A stretch of DNA of 25,948 nucleotides from a virus (IMGVR_UViG_3300009130_000118:1-25948); one strand, 5' to 3'. Shown: positions 12,472 to 20,762, counted from the first letter of the stretch. A program made the numbers and translations. The notes: a model not told the origin generated them from the sequence alone.

Positions 12472-13392
12472 ATGGAACAAAATGATCAAAGTAACCCAGA
12501 TACATTACCTTCTGATAACAAGGAAGCTAATAATAAAGTATTTGGCTCTTCGTCAGAGTTCTTTAGTGAGTTGGAACAAGATGTTAATGGAGCTATCGAT
12601 GATAGTTTGATTGACGGATTGGGCCAAGAATCCCTAGAGACGGGAAATGACTCCCCTATACAGGAGCGACAGGTCCCTGCACAGCAGGCAACACCTAGTG
12701 CACCTGAGGGCAATAGTAACTCGAATATCGATTGGGAAAAACGATACAAAGATTCAAGTAGGGAAGCACAAAAACTCTCGGCCAGAGTTAGCAAGCTTAA
12801 ACCTTTTGAACCTTTGATGGATGTCATGCGTAAAGATTCAGGTCTAATTACGCACATTAAGGACTACTTACAAAGTGGTGGCAAACCAGCAAAATCTGTT
12901 AAGGAAGAATTAGGGCTTGATGAGCATTTTCATTATGACCCTAACGAGGCTTTAGATAATCCTGAATCTGATTCAGCGAAAGTCTTTGAAGCACACGTTG
13001 ACAAAGCTGTTAAAAGTAAAGTTGATGGAGCTTTAAAAACAGAAAGAGCTAAAGTTGCACAAGGGCAAGCAAGGAATAGACTTGTTCATGAAGCTAATGC
13101 TTTTAGAAAAAAACATAATATCGATAATGATACTATGAAACAAGTTCTTCAAAAGGCAGGTACTAACAAATTAAGTTTTGAAGATGCCTATCTTTTAGTT
13201 AATAAGAGCGGAGTTCAAAGAAATATCGAGAATAGTGTTAGACAAGATGTTGCCCAGCAAATGAAAAATGTAAGGAATATTCCCCAAAGTGCTAGTCAGA
13301 CGAACAGTGCGCATGCAGAAAAAAGTCCTACTGATAGTGTGTTTGATTCACTATTAAGTTCGGACGATAATGTAGATAATCTGTTCGGATAG
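12472..13392 (+). CDS. Capsid scaffolding protein (probable)
   Basis: ATG 12472 follows the GGAGAGAT box (12462-12469). The 306-residue product lies between portal and major capsid genes, the normal place for a scaffold. It is hydrophilic, with an acidic, Gln/Ser/Pro-rich N-terminus (1-80), a helical, charged middle containing coiled-coil-like runs (DWEKRYKDSSREAQKLSARV, 86-105) and an Ala/Lys/Gln-rich second half. There is no globular enzyme motif. A scaffold shapes the procapsid with the capsid protein and exits before DNA enters. The N-terminal third uses distinctly more G/C in third positions than the portal. The role is assigned by position and composition, so confidence is moderate to high. 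Confidence 0.82.
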   Translation: MEQNDQSNPDTLPSDNKEANNKVFGSSSEFFSELEQDVNGAIDDSLIDGLGQESLETGNDSPIQERQVPAQQATPSAPEGNSNSNIDWEKRYKDSSREAQKLSARVSKLKPFEPLMDVMRKDSGLITHIKDYLQSGGKPAKSVKEELGLDEHFHYDPNEALDNPESDSAKVFEAHVDKAVKSKVDGALKTERAKVAQGQARNRLVHEANAFRKKHNIDNDTMKQVLQKAGTNKLSFEDAYLLVNKSGVQRNIENSVRQDVAQQMKNVRNIPQSASQTNSAHAEKSPTDSVFDSLLSSDDNVDNLFG

Positions 13393-13444
13393 CCTTATCA
13401 AATCAGGCTCCCGAATGTAACTCGTAACAAAGGAGGACATTAAA

Positions 13445-14968
13445 ATGTCTGATTTATTCAAAACTGGTGATCTTTCGCCAGGATCGAGTACTGGGATTAC
13501 TACCCCTGGCTTACCTTCGGGTGGTCAAGGAAATCCCGATACTGGTGATCTGAGACGAAAGTATAACTTCGGTGATCGTGTTTCTGAGTTATCAATTGCT
13601 CAAGACCCTTTTTTTAGGTTCTTAAGTAAGGTTTCTAAAAAACCTACTGATGACCCTCAGTTCAAGTTTACCGAAAAAAGGCATTCTTTTCATAAAAGAT
13701 ATGCTTATGTAACTGCACACGCTGCTACTACTGCTGTAGGATCAGTAACTGCTACAGTTACAGCATCTGACATAGCTCTTGGTAATGAATATTGTTTTAA
13801 AATGGAAGCGGACTATAAAAATAGTGGTAATATCGTTTCTGTTTATGGCAATACTGCTAACCAAATCAATGTTGGTGCTACTGGAACAAAGCCTAACTTT
13901 TTCTTAGTAGGGCAATTAGTTAAAATCAACTTTAATTCAAGTTTACCTACAGTAAGTTCTTATGCTGCTAATGACTATATAGTTGTTAAGGTATTAGAAC
14001 ATTCTGATTCAGGTGAAGCTGTTATTTTAAAAACTAAAGTTGTTAAAGCACTAAATGCTGATGCTAATAACAAGCTTTGTTCAATGAAAGCTACAACTAC
14101 TGCAATGACAGGTTCAAGTGCTGCTGATTTAACAGATCAGTCTATGGCTGCTTTAGAACCTAAAAAATGTTATGTTGTAGGTACTGCTCATGAAGAAGGT
14201 TCTGGTTATCCTGAAACATGGAAAGACCAACCTTACTCTACAAGCTACGGACAAACTCAAATCTGGAAGACTGCAATGGCAATGACTAACACTGCTAGAG
14301 CAACTGCTTTAAGATATGATAAAAATGAGTGGGCTCGTGTTTGGAAAGAAAAGTTGATTGAGCATAAATGGGATATGGAGCAATCGCTTCTATTCGGATC
14401 ACAACAATCGTTAGATGGTACAAATTACACTGAAGGTGCAGTTAACTGGATCTTAGGAAAAGGTAATATCTTTAGTGGGTTTGATATCGCATCATATACA
14501 GCTGACGACTTCTTAGAAGATATGTCTGCTTATATGGACCCAAGATATGGTGGAAGTGCAGCTACAGTATTTTTCTGCTCTACTTCTGTATTTAATTGGC
14601 TTCATAAATTAGGTGGATACTTCAAGAACAATCTTGAAATTTCTTCTAACTTCAGAGCTGATATGGCGATTACAGGTAAAAAGAAAGTATTTGGTGTTGA
14701 TATCACTACAATCACAACTCCTTATGGAGATATGAATGTAGCCAGAAATATCCACTTAGATGGTACTGATATAGGTATACTTGCTATTAATATGAAGTAT
14801 GCTTCTTACAGACCTCTAGTAGGTAATGGTCTCAATAGAGATACTTCAGTATATGTTGGCGTTCAAACTCTTGAAAACTCTGGTATTGATAGACGTGTGG
14901 ACTTAATCTTAACAGAAGCTGGTATGGAATGGCAAATGCCTGAATGTCACGCTATCTGGAAATCATAG
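13445..14968 (+). CDS. Major capsid protein (probable SU10/DUF5309-like)
   Basis: ATG 13445 has AGGAGG about 7 nt upstream. The 507-residue product has a Gly/Ser/Thr-rich N-terminal arm (1-35), then DPFFRFLSKVSKKPTDDPQF (56-75), a conserved motif of SU10-type capsid proteins, and a Thr/Val/Ala-rich region (about 95-230) that may be an inserted domain. The second half contains HK97-fold-like features, for example helices around WKEKLIEHKWDMEQSLLFG and a strand-rich region with ITTITTPYGDMNVARN (about 417-432). The ending with MEWQMPECHAIWKS is typical of this type. It lies between the scaffold and two small head proteins. Assignment is strong from position, length and motif; the exact fold boundaries are not determinable here. 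Confidence 0.87.
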   Translation: MSDLFKTGDLSPGSSTGITTPGLPSGGQGNPDTGDLRRKYNFGDRVSELSIAQDPFFRFLSKVSKKPTDDPQFKFTEKRHSFHKRYAYVTAHAATTAVGSVTATVTASDIALGNEYCFKMEADYKNSGNIVSVYGNTANQINVGATGTKPNFFLVGQLVKINFNSSLPTVSSYAANDYIVVKVLEHSDSGEAVILKTKVVKALNADANNKLCSMKATTTAMTGSSAADLTDQSMAALEPKKCYVVGTAHEEGSGYPETWKDQPYSTSYGQTQIWKTAMAMTNTARATALRYDKNEWARVWKEKLIEHKWDMEQSLLFGSQQSLDGTNYTEGAVNWILGKGNIFSGFDIASYTADDFLEDMSAYMDPRYGGSAATVFFCSTSVFNWLHKLGGYFKNNLEISSNFRADMAITGKKKVFGVDITTITTPYGDMNVARNIHLDGTDIGILAINMKYASYRPLVGNGLNRDTSVYVGVQTLENSGIDRRVDLILTEAGMEWQMPECHAIWKS

Positions 14969-14980
14969 GAGGACTTGAAA

Positions 14981-15388
14981 ATGGCAAACAATATACCATT
15001 ATATGGTGCTAATAAAGCAGGTGGTGACCTTGGCGATCTTCAAGACTTTGTGGAAGGCTCTTTAAAAGTAGTAGAGTATAGAAAAAATCATGAAGCAGAT
15101 GACTCTGCTGTGACTTTATACACTGCTGGTACTGAAGGACTTCACATGTTAGGTTACTCTTTATATGTTACTAACGTAAAGGGTTCTGCAGGAGATTTCC
15201 AAGCTAACGTAGAAGTAAACGGCGTTAACGGAACTTTGTCGGCTGCTGGTTCAGCTGGTGAAATTTTCGAAGGCGGCGGTGACGTGTTAAATACTGAAAC
15301 TGTTAAATTAGAATTTTCTGGAACTGCTGGTGATTCTGCTGATGTAAGAGTAATCATCTGGGGTTCTGCTAATACTAACTTAACATAG
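14981..15388 (+). CDS. Small head or decoration-like protein (135 aa)
   Basis: I start at ATG 14981, 8 nt after an AGGAGG (14967-14972) that overlaps the capsid gene's stop. A TTG at 14975 is rejected as too close to the RBS. The 135-residue product begins MANNIPLYGANKAGGDLGDL. It is beta-rich and Gly/Ala/Thr-rich, with alternating hydrophobic strands (SLYVTNVKGSAGDFQANVEV, ADVRVIIWGSA). Such small beta proteins directly after the capsid gene often decorate or cement the shell. No family name can be assigned from what I see. A strong RBS and position suggest high expression. Confidence 0.7.
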   Translation: MANNIPLYGANKAGGDLGDLQDFVEGSLKVVEYRKNHEADDSAVTLYTAGTEGLHMLGYSLYVTNVKGSAGDFQANVEVNGVNGTLSAAGSAGEIFEGGGDVLNTETVKLEFSGTAGDSADVRVIIWGSANTNLT

Positions 15389-15397
15389 GAGGTTAAC

Positions 15398-15655
15398 ATG
15401 GCTAGTAAGTACTGGATAGGCAATGAGCCATCGAGCAATGTAACTAGTGCGCAAGCTAAGAAAATTGCTGCTGACCCTGCAAGTGCTATTGTAGATATTA
15501 CAGATAGTACTGGTGGTGTAGCAAGTGATACTATAGCTGATACTGCAGGTGCTGCTCCAACAACAGCTGAGTTTGAAAATGCTGTTGCTTCGATTAGTGC
15601 TAAGTTAAATAGTGCGTTAGCTGCGTTAAGAGCTCACGGCATCATAGCTGAGTAA
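15398..15655 (+). CDS. Head fiber-like protein (85 aa)
   Basis: ATG 15398 follows AGGAGG by about 6 nt and lies 9 nt after the preceding stop. The 85-residue product has a Gly/Asp/Ala/Thr-rich segment, STGGVASDTIADTAGAAP (36-53), then an Ala/Leu amphipathic helix (FENAVASISAKLNSALAALR, 59-78). The motif GGxxxDTIADxxG followed by a short coiled coil is characteristic of small phage head fiber and fibre-stalk proteins that trimerise through the helix. The context after capsid and decoration-like genes agrees. The identity of the fibre partner is not visible. Confidence is good for the family, lower for the precise role. Confidence 0.72.
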   Translation: MASKYWIGNEPSSNVTSAQAKKIAADPASAIVDITDSTGGVASDTIADTAGAAPTTAEFENAVASISAKLNSALAALRAHGIIAE

Positions 15656-15663
15656 ATAAAATA

Positions 15664-15709
15664 AGGTGCGGGTGTCACTCAGGAAGACTTCTCTCCCCGC
15701 GTGGCACCT
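15664..15709 (+). other. GC-rich structured intergenic element between head and tail genes
   Basis: AGGTGC (15664-15669) pairs with GCACCT (15704-15709). An alternative inner stem, GCGGG (15668-15672) with CCCGC (15696-15700), competes for the same bases, giving a bistable fold. It lies in the only GC-rich gap (76 nt) within the structural operon. No T run follows, so intrinsic termination is weak. It could tune expression of head against tail genes. Confidence 0.45.
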
Positions 15710-15731
15710 AATCCTTTCAACTTAAGGAAAA

Positions 15732-17153
15732 ATGGCATATACATTTCAAGAAGAAGTAGAAGCTAGATTAGAAATATCACTAGGTGGAGTTGTAACTACA
15801 GCTGACGTTGATCAGTATTTACAGGACGGTATCTTAGAAATATATAATCTTCTTAAAAAAAGCGGAGCTATGGATGAGCTTCGTTTGTTTTTAGGTAGTA
15901 CTGAAGATATTGTTTCTTATAAAATATCATCAGCTAGTTCTGCTACTCCATCAGTATTTGTAACAGTTGGGACTCATGGATGGTCGGTAGGAGATTTAAT
16001 AAGTCTTCATGGATTGACAGCAAATTCTGAGTTAAATGACACTATTCAAAGAATTGGTACTGTTGTTCCTCCTTCTTCTCTTACTTTTGAGAATGTGTAT
16101 CTTACTACTCCAGAAGCATCTAGTGGAACACTGGTTGAACTCCAGGCTAAGACAAACCTAGTAGCTAATCCTGTAAAATACTTACATGATAAGGTATATA
16201 ACGCAGGTTATGTATTAGTAGAAAGAAGGCATACAGAAACTAAAAATACTTTCTATAAGGAAGGCATAAAAGAAGTATGGTATGCATGTAGAGAAGTTAC
16301 TATAGATAATTTAAATAAAGTTTATGACCCAAGCTCTTCTCAAGTAGCGACTAATAGAAGTCCTGTTTTTTGGAGAACTGAAAATAATGGAGAAATAAAT
16401 GTATATCCTGAGCCTTCAGTTTCAAATCCTGTAAGAGTATGGGGATTAAAACAATACAGAGATATAGCATTTGATGACGATGTATCATCCTATACTGATT
16501 TTCCTGATGCTTATTTTCCAGTATTAACTTATTATGTAATTGCGCAAGTTGCAAGACAATATATGTCTAAAGAAATAAATTCATTTTCTGCTTTAAATTG
16601 GTCAAGTTTAACACTAGTTACTAGATTAGCTGATGCTGCCCCATCAGTACCTTATGGTTTAGGTACGATAGTAGGAACACCTCCAACATTTACTAAGCCA
16701 GATGCTTATGATGGAATGGCCTCTCCTTATGCTCAAATAGATGTATTTTTAGGAGATGACGATTCGGAACTTTCTACTGCTGCTGCACAAAAACTTTCTG
16801 CTCAAATACAAAACTATGCTCAAGAAATTCAAAATGAATTAGGAAAATATACTAAAGAAGCTAAGGTATGGGAAACTACTGTTTCTCATCAATTCAAAGA
16901 TGCAGATGGCGATTTACAAGCATTAATAGCAGAATTTCAAAATGAAGTTGCAAGATATCAAACTAATGTTCAAGCATATGCTCAAGAAGTACAAGAGCAA
17001 GCAGGGAAAGTGACTTCTTTAGTTCAAAAATTTAGTGGTTCTATTTCCGCATGGGGTGCAATAGCTACAACTTATGAACAAAAGTTTTTAGGACTTATAG
17101 CTCAAAGATCTCCTCAACAACAACCTAAAGAAGGAGTTAAAGATGCTGGTTAG
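15732..17153 (+). CDS. Virion structural protein with C-terminal coiled coil (adaptor/tail region, 473 aa)
   Basis: ATG 15732 follows TAAGGA by about 4 nt. The 473-residue product starts MAYTFQEEVEARLEIS; residues about 1-50 form a helical N-terminus (VDQYLQDGILEIYNLLKKSG). The central part is strand-rich (about 50-330), with motifs such as TVGTHGWSVGDLISLHG, NPVKYLHDKVYNAGYVLVER and WYACREV. The C-terminal 130 residues form a long Gln/Ala/Glu coiled coil (KLSAQIQNYAQEIQNELGKY and repeats of it). Similar architecture is common for the connector or adaptor proteins that follow the capsid gene in podovirus-like genomes. No enzymatic motif is visible. It overlaps the next gene by 11 nt. Role is by position only. 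Confidence 0.68.
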   Translation: MAYTFQEEVEARLEISLGGVVTTADVDQYLQDGILEIYNLLKKSGAMDELRLFLGSTEDIVSYKISSASSATPSVFVTVGTHGWSVGDLISLHGLTANSELNDTIQRIGTVVPPSSLTFENVYLTTPEASSGTLVELQAKTNLVANPVKYLHDKVYNAGYVLVERRHTETKNTFYKEGIKEVWYACREVTIDNLNKVYDPSSSQVATNRSPVFWRTENNGEINVYPEPSVSNPVRVWGLKQYRDIAFDDDVSSYTDFPDAYFPVLTYYVIAQVARQYMSKEINSFSALNWSSLTLVTRLADAAPSVPYGLGTIVGTPPTFTKPDAYDGMASPYAQIDVFLGDDDSELSTAAAQKLSAQIQNYAQEIQNELGKYTKEAKVWETTVSHQFKDADGDLQALIAEFQNEVARYQTNVQAYAQEVQEQAGKVTSLVQKFSGSISAWGAIATTYEQKFLGLIAQRSPQQQPKEGVKDAG

Positions 17154-18441
17154 AGAACTTATGGAGAGAACAAATATTTCAAATTTTGGAGTAGCTAGAA
17201 TGTTTATTGAAGATGCTATGATAGACATGAGCATCAAACAAGCACCTTGGCAAAGAGAGCTTGATATAGGTATAATAAAAGATGTAAGGTTTTATGATAT
17301 ACCTGTTGATTGTATTAAAATTACAGATATATTAATTAAAAACCATATGAACTCTAAGGGAGAGTATAGATCTATTCCTAGATTATTAAATGAGCCTAAG
17401 AACAAAGATATTGCTAAAGGTGGCTATGAGGATTTAATTTCTGGAAGTGCTCCTCACAGCAATGAATCATCAGATTTAAATACAACTGTGAATACTATAA
17501 ATGAAGCAGGGGAAACTTCTGGGAGTATTGATAATATAGGTAGCCAAGCAATGGAGTATGGTTATTATATGAAAGGTAATAGAATAGCTATTGTCGAAAA
17601 AGCTTTATATCAAGACCCTAATGCGGATGTCACTAATGATATTAATGCCTATCAAAGAAGTAATTATGATTGGAGAAGTCCTAGTGTAAATAATTTATCT
17701 GGGATAAAGATTAGATATGCTTATAAACCTGTTTACTATATGAATAGGACTGGTTCAGGACACGTATCAGATTCAAGTGGAAGAAATTATGCCGTTCAAG
17801 TATTTGATTTCATAAGTAAAGAAAGTGGCGCTTACAATATTTCTTCAACAGGTGGTTTTAACGAGGTAACTGAGTATCTAATTTATTGTGTAGATAGGAT
17901 TAATAATTTATGGGAAGAGAGCTCACCAACATTTAGTGATTTTACCGTTGAGCCTAAGTTATCAAACTATGCAGCTGGAAAATGGATTTGGCTTGAAAAT
18001 GTTGGTTTCTTTTCAGGCTTATGGGAGATTACTCGATGTGCAGGAGCTGATCATGCTGTAGATGTAGAACAAAAATCTTTACTAGGTATAAGGAGACCTA
18101 TACAATGGGCTTCTGGACAATCTCCAGAAACTAATGGTCAAGGACTTCCTATTACATCAACTTTATTGAATCATAATATAGATGAATGGAGAAGACAAAG
18201 TTTAGTTATTACAAATATAAATACATTATATACAGATCAAGAAGATTTTAATTTACCTGTTAGCGATTTACAGTCTAGAGCTATTATATGTTTTATTAAA
18301 GCTCAAATGGCTTTAGAAGCTGGTAATATAGAAGTTAAAGAATATTTCGAGAAAGAGTATGAAACAAAACTCGCTCAACAAGAAACTGCTTATGTGACAG
18401 GACCGAGAATGATATCGGCTGGACCATTTGCATTAAAGTAA
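17143..18441 (+). CDS. Virion structural protein, probably tail tube or adaptor (432 aa)
   Basis: ATG 17143 lies within the last codons of the previous gene; AAGGAG is about 9 nt upstream. The 432-residue product begins MLVRELMERTNISNFGVARM, with an N-terminal helix bundle (1-45) containing FIEDAMIDMSIKQAPWQREL, the kind of entry motif seen in head-tail adaptor or tubular proteins (T7 gp11 and P22 gp4 types). The middle is beta-rich with many Tyr and Asn residues, and the C-terminus is helical (LQSRAIICFIKAQMALEAGN). No enzymatic residues are recognised. The pair with the upstream gene and the large tail protein downstream suggests a short non-contractile tail. Assignment is contextual and moderate. 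Confidence 0.65.
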   Translation: MLVRELMERTNISNFGVARMFIEDAMIDMSIKQAPWQRELDIGIIKDVRFYDIPVDCIKITDILIKNHMNSKGEYRSIPRLLNEPKNKDIAKGGYEDLISGSAPHSNESSDLNTTVNTINEAGETSGSIDNIGSQAMEYGYYMKGNRIAIVEKALYQDPNADVTNDINAYQRSNYDWRSPSVNNLSGIKIRYAYKPVYYMNRTGSGHVSDSSGRNYAVQVFDFISKESGAYNISSTGGFNEVTEYLIYCVDRINNLWEESSPTFSDFTVEPKLSNYAAGKWIWLENVGFFSGLWEITRCAGADHAVDVEQKSLLGIRRPIQWASGQSPETNGQGLPITSTLLNHNIDEWRRQSLVITNINTLYTDQEDFNLPVSDLQSRAIICFIKAQMALEAGNIEVKEYFEKEYETKLAQQETAYVTGPRMISAGPFALK

Positions 18442-18458
18442 ACTAAGGAGATAATATA

Positions 18459-18854
18459 ATGGATTCACATTATAAACATATCTATGATCATAAAGGCATA
18501 AGGGAATATGAAGGTGATGAAACTGGTAATATCGTTCTTGGTCAAAGTGGGATAGATATATTAGATACACAAAACGATCTCGTAACTGCTGGTGAGCCTT
18601 CAGGTTCTACTAATCTAGTTTCGGGAGCGGATGTAGATCTAACAAAAGTAAAACAATGGTGTCAAATAACTTGTTTAGGTGCTACTGGTGGTACTGGTGC
18701 AGAGCTTACAATTCAATTAAAACAAGGCTCTAGGAAATATACAGATATAGCAATTGTACTTCCTCCTGGAACATCTATTTATGGCCCATTTCATTTGGTA
18801 AAGTTAACAAGTACAGTAACACATAATGTAGCCCTTTATTTAACAAGGGGATAG
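18459..18854 (+). CDS. Small virion-associated protein, unknown (131 aa)
   Basis: ATG 18459 follows AAGGAGAT by 8 nt. The 131-residue product begins MDSHYKHIYDHKGIREYEG and contains a Gly/Thr-rich strand region (CLGATGGTGAELTIQLKQGS, 73-92) and a hydrophobic C-terminal strand (STVTHNVALYLTRG). The overall pattern is an all-beta fold typical of small tail or decoration proteins. There is one pair of cysteines (CQITC). No signature of known function is seen. It sits between a tail-type protein and a low-complexity Ala/Lys protein. Confidence 0.68.
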   Translation: MDSHYKHIYDHKGIREYEGDETGNIVLGQSGIDILDTQNDLVTAGEPSGSTNLVSGADVDLTKVKQWCQITCLGATGGTGAELTIQLKQGSRKYTDIAIVLPPGTSIYGPFHLVKLTSTVTHNVALYLTRG

Positions 18855-18868
18855 AAAAAAAGGAGAAA

Positions 18869-19357
18869 ATGATGGGAAATGGACCCTCAATTAATGATTT
18901 AGTTGCACAGGCTTTCAAAGAATCTGGTGAAGGTTCTGCTGTACACGAATCAGAAGCAACAAAAGGCGCTGGAGTAAGTAGATCAGCTGGCGGCGATGAT
19001 GGTGGTGGTAAAACTAAAAAAGGCCATAAAGTAAAGAAGGGACAGGTTGGAAATCAAGGAACTGTTTCAGCTATTACTGATAGGCGTAAAAAGAAGGAAA
19101 AAGCTTCAGAAGATGCAGCTGCCGCAGAAGCTAAAAGATTAGCTGAAATCGCAAGAGAAAAAGAGATAGCAGATCAAAAAGCTAAAGAAAAAGCTGAAGC
19201 TGAAAAAGCAGCAGAAAAAAAGAAAAATCCTGAGAAAGAAGCAGCACATGCTAAAGAAGCATCACATGCTAAAGAAGCAGCAGCACAAAAAGCAAAAGCA
19301 GAGGCGGCAGCAAAAGCAGCAGCAGCAGCAAAAGAAGCAGCGAAAAAGAAGAAGTAA
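18869..19357 (+). CDS. Ala/Lys/Glu-rich low-complexity helical protein (162 aa)
   Basis: Two ATG codons in tandem (18869 and 18872) follow AGGAG; the second gives the better 6-nt spacing. After an ordinary start (GNGPSINDLVAQAFKESGEG), residues 45-70 are Gly/Lys-rich, and from about 72 the protein is almost entirely Lys, Ala and Glu. Its 3' part contains a tandem 15-base repeat coding for AHAKEA/SHAKEA (about 19245-19280) and GCA runs. The predicted structure is one long single alpha helix with a strongly basic end, as in TolA-like linkers or H1-like DNA-binding proteins. It may be an internal virion or DNA-condensing protein, but neither is shown. Such repeats expand and contract readily by slippage. 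Confidence 0.72.
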   Translation: MMGNGPSINDLVAQAFKESGEGSAVHESEATKGAGVSRSAGGDDGGGKTKKGHKVKKGQVGNQGTVSAITDRRKKKEKASEDAAAAEAKRLAEIAREKEIADQKAKEKAEAEKAAEKKKNPEKEAAHAKEASHAKEAAAQKAKAEAAAKAAAAAKEAAKKKK

Positions 19358-19362
19358 GAGTG

Positions 19363-19545
19363 ATGCTAGACTCGCTGAAAACAGCGTCAGTAGGCGTAAC
19401 AGGAAGTTCTTTGTATTGGATAACTTGGGTGCCTCCATTAATTAGTTCAATGGCGGCATTTGCTACTTTGATATATATGCTAATTAAAATATGGAGAGAA
19501 TTAAAGTATGGTAACAGTAAAGAGAGCGGTAGTAACCCCAGATAA
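19363..19545 (+). CDS. Small membrane protein, possible holin (60 aa)
   Basis: I start at ATG 19363, with a weak AAGAG upstream; an adjacent GTG at 19360 is an alternative. The 60-residue product has one strong hydrophobic segment, SLYWITWVPPLISSMAAFAT plus LIYMLIKIW (about 17-45), followed by a charged, polar tail. A single or hinged (PP) transmembrane segment in a small protein with a charged C-terminus is typical of phage holins, which perforate the inner membrane so that endolysin can act. It overlaps the metallophosphoesterase by 38 nt. A second candidate follows at 20278. The holin role is a reasonable inference, not demonstrated. Confidence 0.6.
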   Translation: MLDSLKTASVGVTGSSLYWITWVPPLISSMAAFATLIYMLIKIWRELKYGNSKESGSNPR

Positions 19546-20275
19546 ACATTTTCCGCTAGCTGATAGAGCAGCAATTAATGTTTTATGTAAGGTTATAAAG
19601 TTAGTAAAGCCAACTATATATATTGACTTAGGAGATGTTGGAGAGTGGGAGGCTTTTTCTTCTCACAAATGGAAAAAGAAAACAGCTCCTCCATTAGAAT
19701 ATCTGATTAAAACTTTTGATCAGGATGTTAGGGATGTCAATCAAGGTATGGATATTATTGACGAAGCTCTAGATAAAGTAGGTTGCAAAGAGAAGTATAT
19801 AACAGAAGGAAACCATGATAATTGGCTGAATATCGTGGTTGGACAACATCCTTACTTACCGCAATATTTATTTAAAGATGCGGTTAATCTCGAAGAAAGA
19901 GGATATGAATACTATCCTATGGGCAAATACTTAAGAGTAGGCAAACTTAACTTTTACCACGGTCATCACTATGGTGGACAATACCATGCTGCCAACCATT
20001 TAAGAAAACTTGGTGGTAATGTAATGTATGGTCATTGGCACGATATACAGCAACATTCAGCTACACATATAGATGGCCAAAAATCTGCTTGGAGTATAGG
20101 ATGTTTAAAAGATATGTCTAATGAAAAAAATTCATGGTTAGGTGGTAGACCTATTAATTGGTCTCATGCTTTTGCTATAATTGATTTTTTTGACAATGGA
20201 ATGTTTACAGTAGATGTAGTACAAATTATAAATGGAAAAGCCATAGTCTGGGGTGAATTAATAAATGGGAATTAG
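19508..20275 (+). CDS. Calcineurin-like metallophosphoesterase (255 aa)
   Basis: ATG 19508 overlaps the previous gene by 38 nt and has GGAGAG about 10 nt upstream. The 255-residue product has the metal-binding series of the family: DKHFP (12-16), a variant of the usual DxH motif; DLGDVGEW (40-47); EGNHDNW (100-106), the GNHD motif; HGHHYGG (150-156); and YGHWHD (174-179), the C-terminal GHxH motif. These ligands bind two metal ions and hydrolyse phosphoesters, often of nucleotides, nucleic acid or phosphoproteins. A location among virion and lysis genes is unusual for metabolic enzymes and suggests a late or particle-linked role. Family membership is secure; the substrate is unknown. Confidence 0.9.
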   Translation: MVTVKRAVVTPDKHFPLADRAAINVLCKVIKLVKPTIYIDLGDVGEWEAFSSHKWKKKTAPPLEYLIKTFDQDVRDVNQGMDIIDEALDKVGCKEKYITEGNHDNWLNIVVGQHPYLPQYLFKDAVNLEERGYEYYPMGKYLRVGKLNFYHGHHYGGQYHAANHLRKLGGNVMYGHWHDIQQHSATHIDGQKSAWSIGCLKDMSNEKNSWLGGRPINWSHAFAIIDFFDNGMFTVDVVQIINGKAIVWGELINGN

Positions 20276-20277
20276 AT

Positions 20278-20580
20278 ATGGATTGGTTACAGGTTTTAGA
20301 ACAGTATGGTGTACCTCTTGTTGTGGCAGTTGCTTTTTGGTTGTTTATACAGAAACAGAATAAGTTTATACAAGATGAGCTACAAAAAGAATTAAGAGAA
20401 AGTTTTGAAAGACTTGAGGGTATTGTTATATCCTTAATAAACCAACAAAAGAAAATGCAGATAGAGCAAAAAGGTATAAAAAGAAGTTTTGAAGCTTTAG
20501 TTGAGATTATAGCAGCTTTATCAGGAAATGGATTAAAACATAAATTTATGAGAACAATGGAAAAAAAGGAAGAGGAATGA
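20278..20580 (+). CDS. Small membrane protein with coiled coil, holin-like (100 aa)
   Basis: ATG 20278 lies 2 nt after the metallophosphoesterase stop. The 100-residue product has an N-terminal hydrophobic segment, WLQVLEQYGVPLVVAVAFWL (3-22), and then a long charged coiled coil (FIQDELQKELRESFERLEGI and on). One membrane helix followed by a Lys/Glu-rich coiled coil is the layout of BhlA/UviB-type holin-like proteins and of some spanin or antiholin proteins. Its stop overlaps the next start (ATGA). Together with the gene at 19363 it may form a holin/antiholin pair with the M15 endolysin far upstream. The membrane topology is clear; the function is inferred. Confidence 0.65.
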   Translation: MDWLQVLEQYGVPLVVAVAFWLFIQKQNKFIQDELQKELRESFERLEGIVISLINQQKKMQIEQKGIKRSFEALVEIIAALSGNGLKHKFMRTMEKKEEE

Positions 20581-20762
20581 TACAAGGATTAGTATTAAAA
20601 GTGATTATAAAAGCTGTTATGAAAGCTATTGAAAAAGCTGATGATAAAAGAATAGCTAGTAGTCACGATAAAAGAATTAAAGCATTAGAAAAGTTAGCAC
20701 ATGGACCTAGAAATTTTGTAACATGTGATTGTTGTAAAAAGAAACTAAAGGAGAAAAAATAA
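20577..20762 (+). CDS. Small basic protein with a CxCC motif (61 aa)
   Basis: ATG 20577 overlaps the previous stop in ATGA; the upstream GGAAGAGG serves as RBS. The 61-residue product is Lys-rich with a hydrophobic helix at 1-20 (MIQGLVLKVIIKAVMKAIEK), a basic DKRIKALEKLAHGP segment (31-44) and a C-terminal TCDCC followed by KKKLKEKK. The three clustered cysteines could form a disulfide or take part in metal binding, but a fourth ligand is not evident. No family is recognised. It lies in a group of four tightly packed small genes ahead of the large tail gene. Confidence 0.6.
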   Translation: MIQGLVLKVIIKAVMKAIEKADDKRIASSHDKRIKALEKLAHGPRNFVTCDCCKKKLKEKK

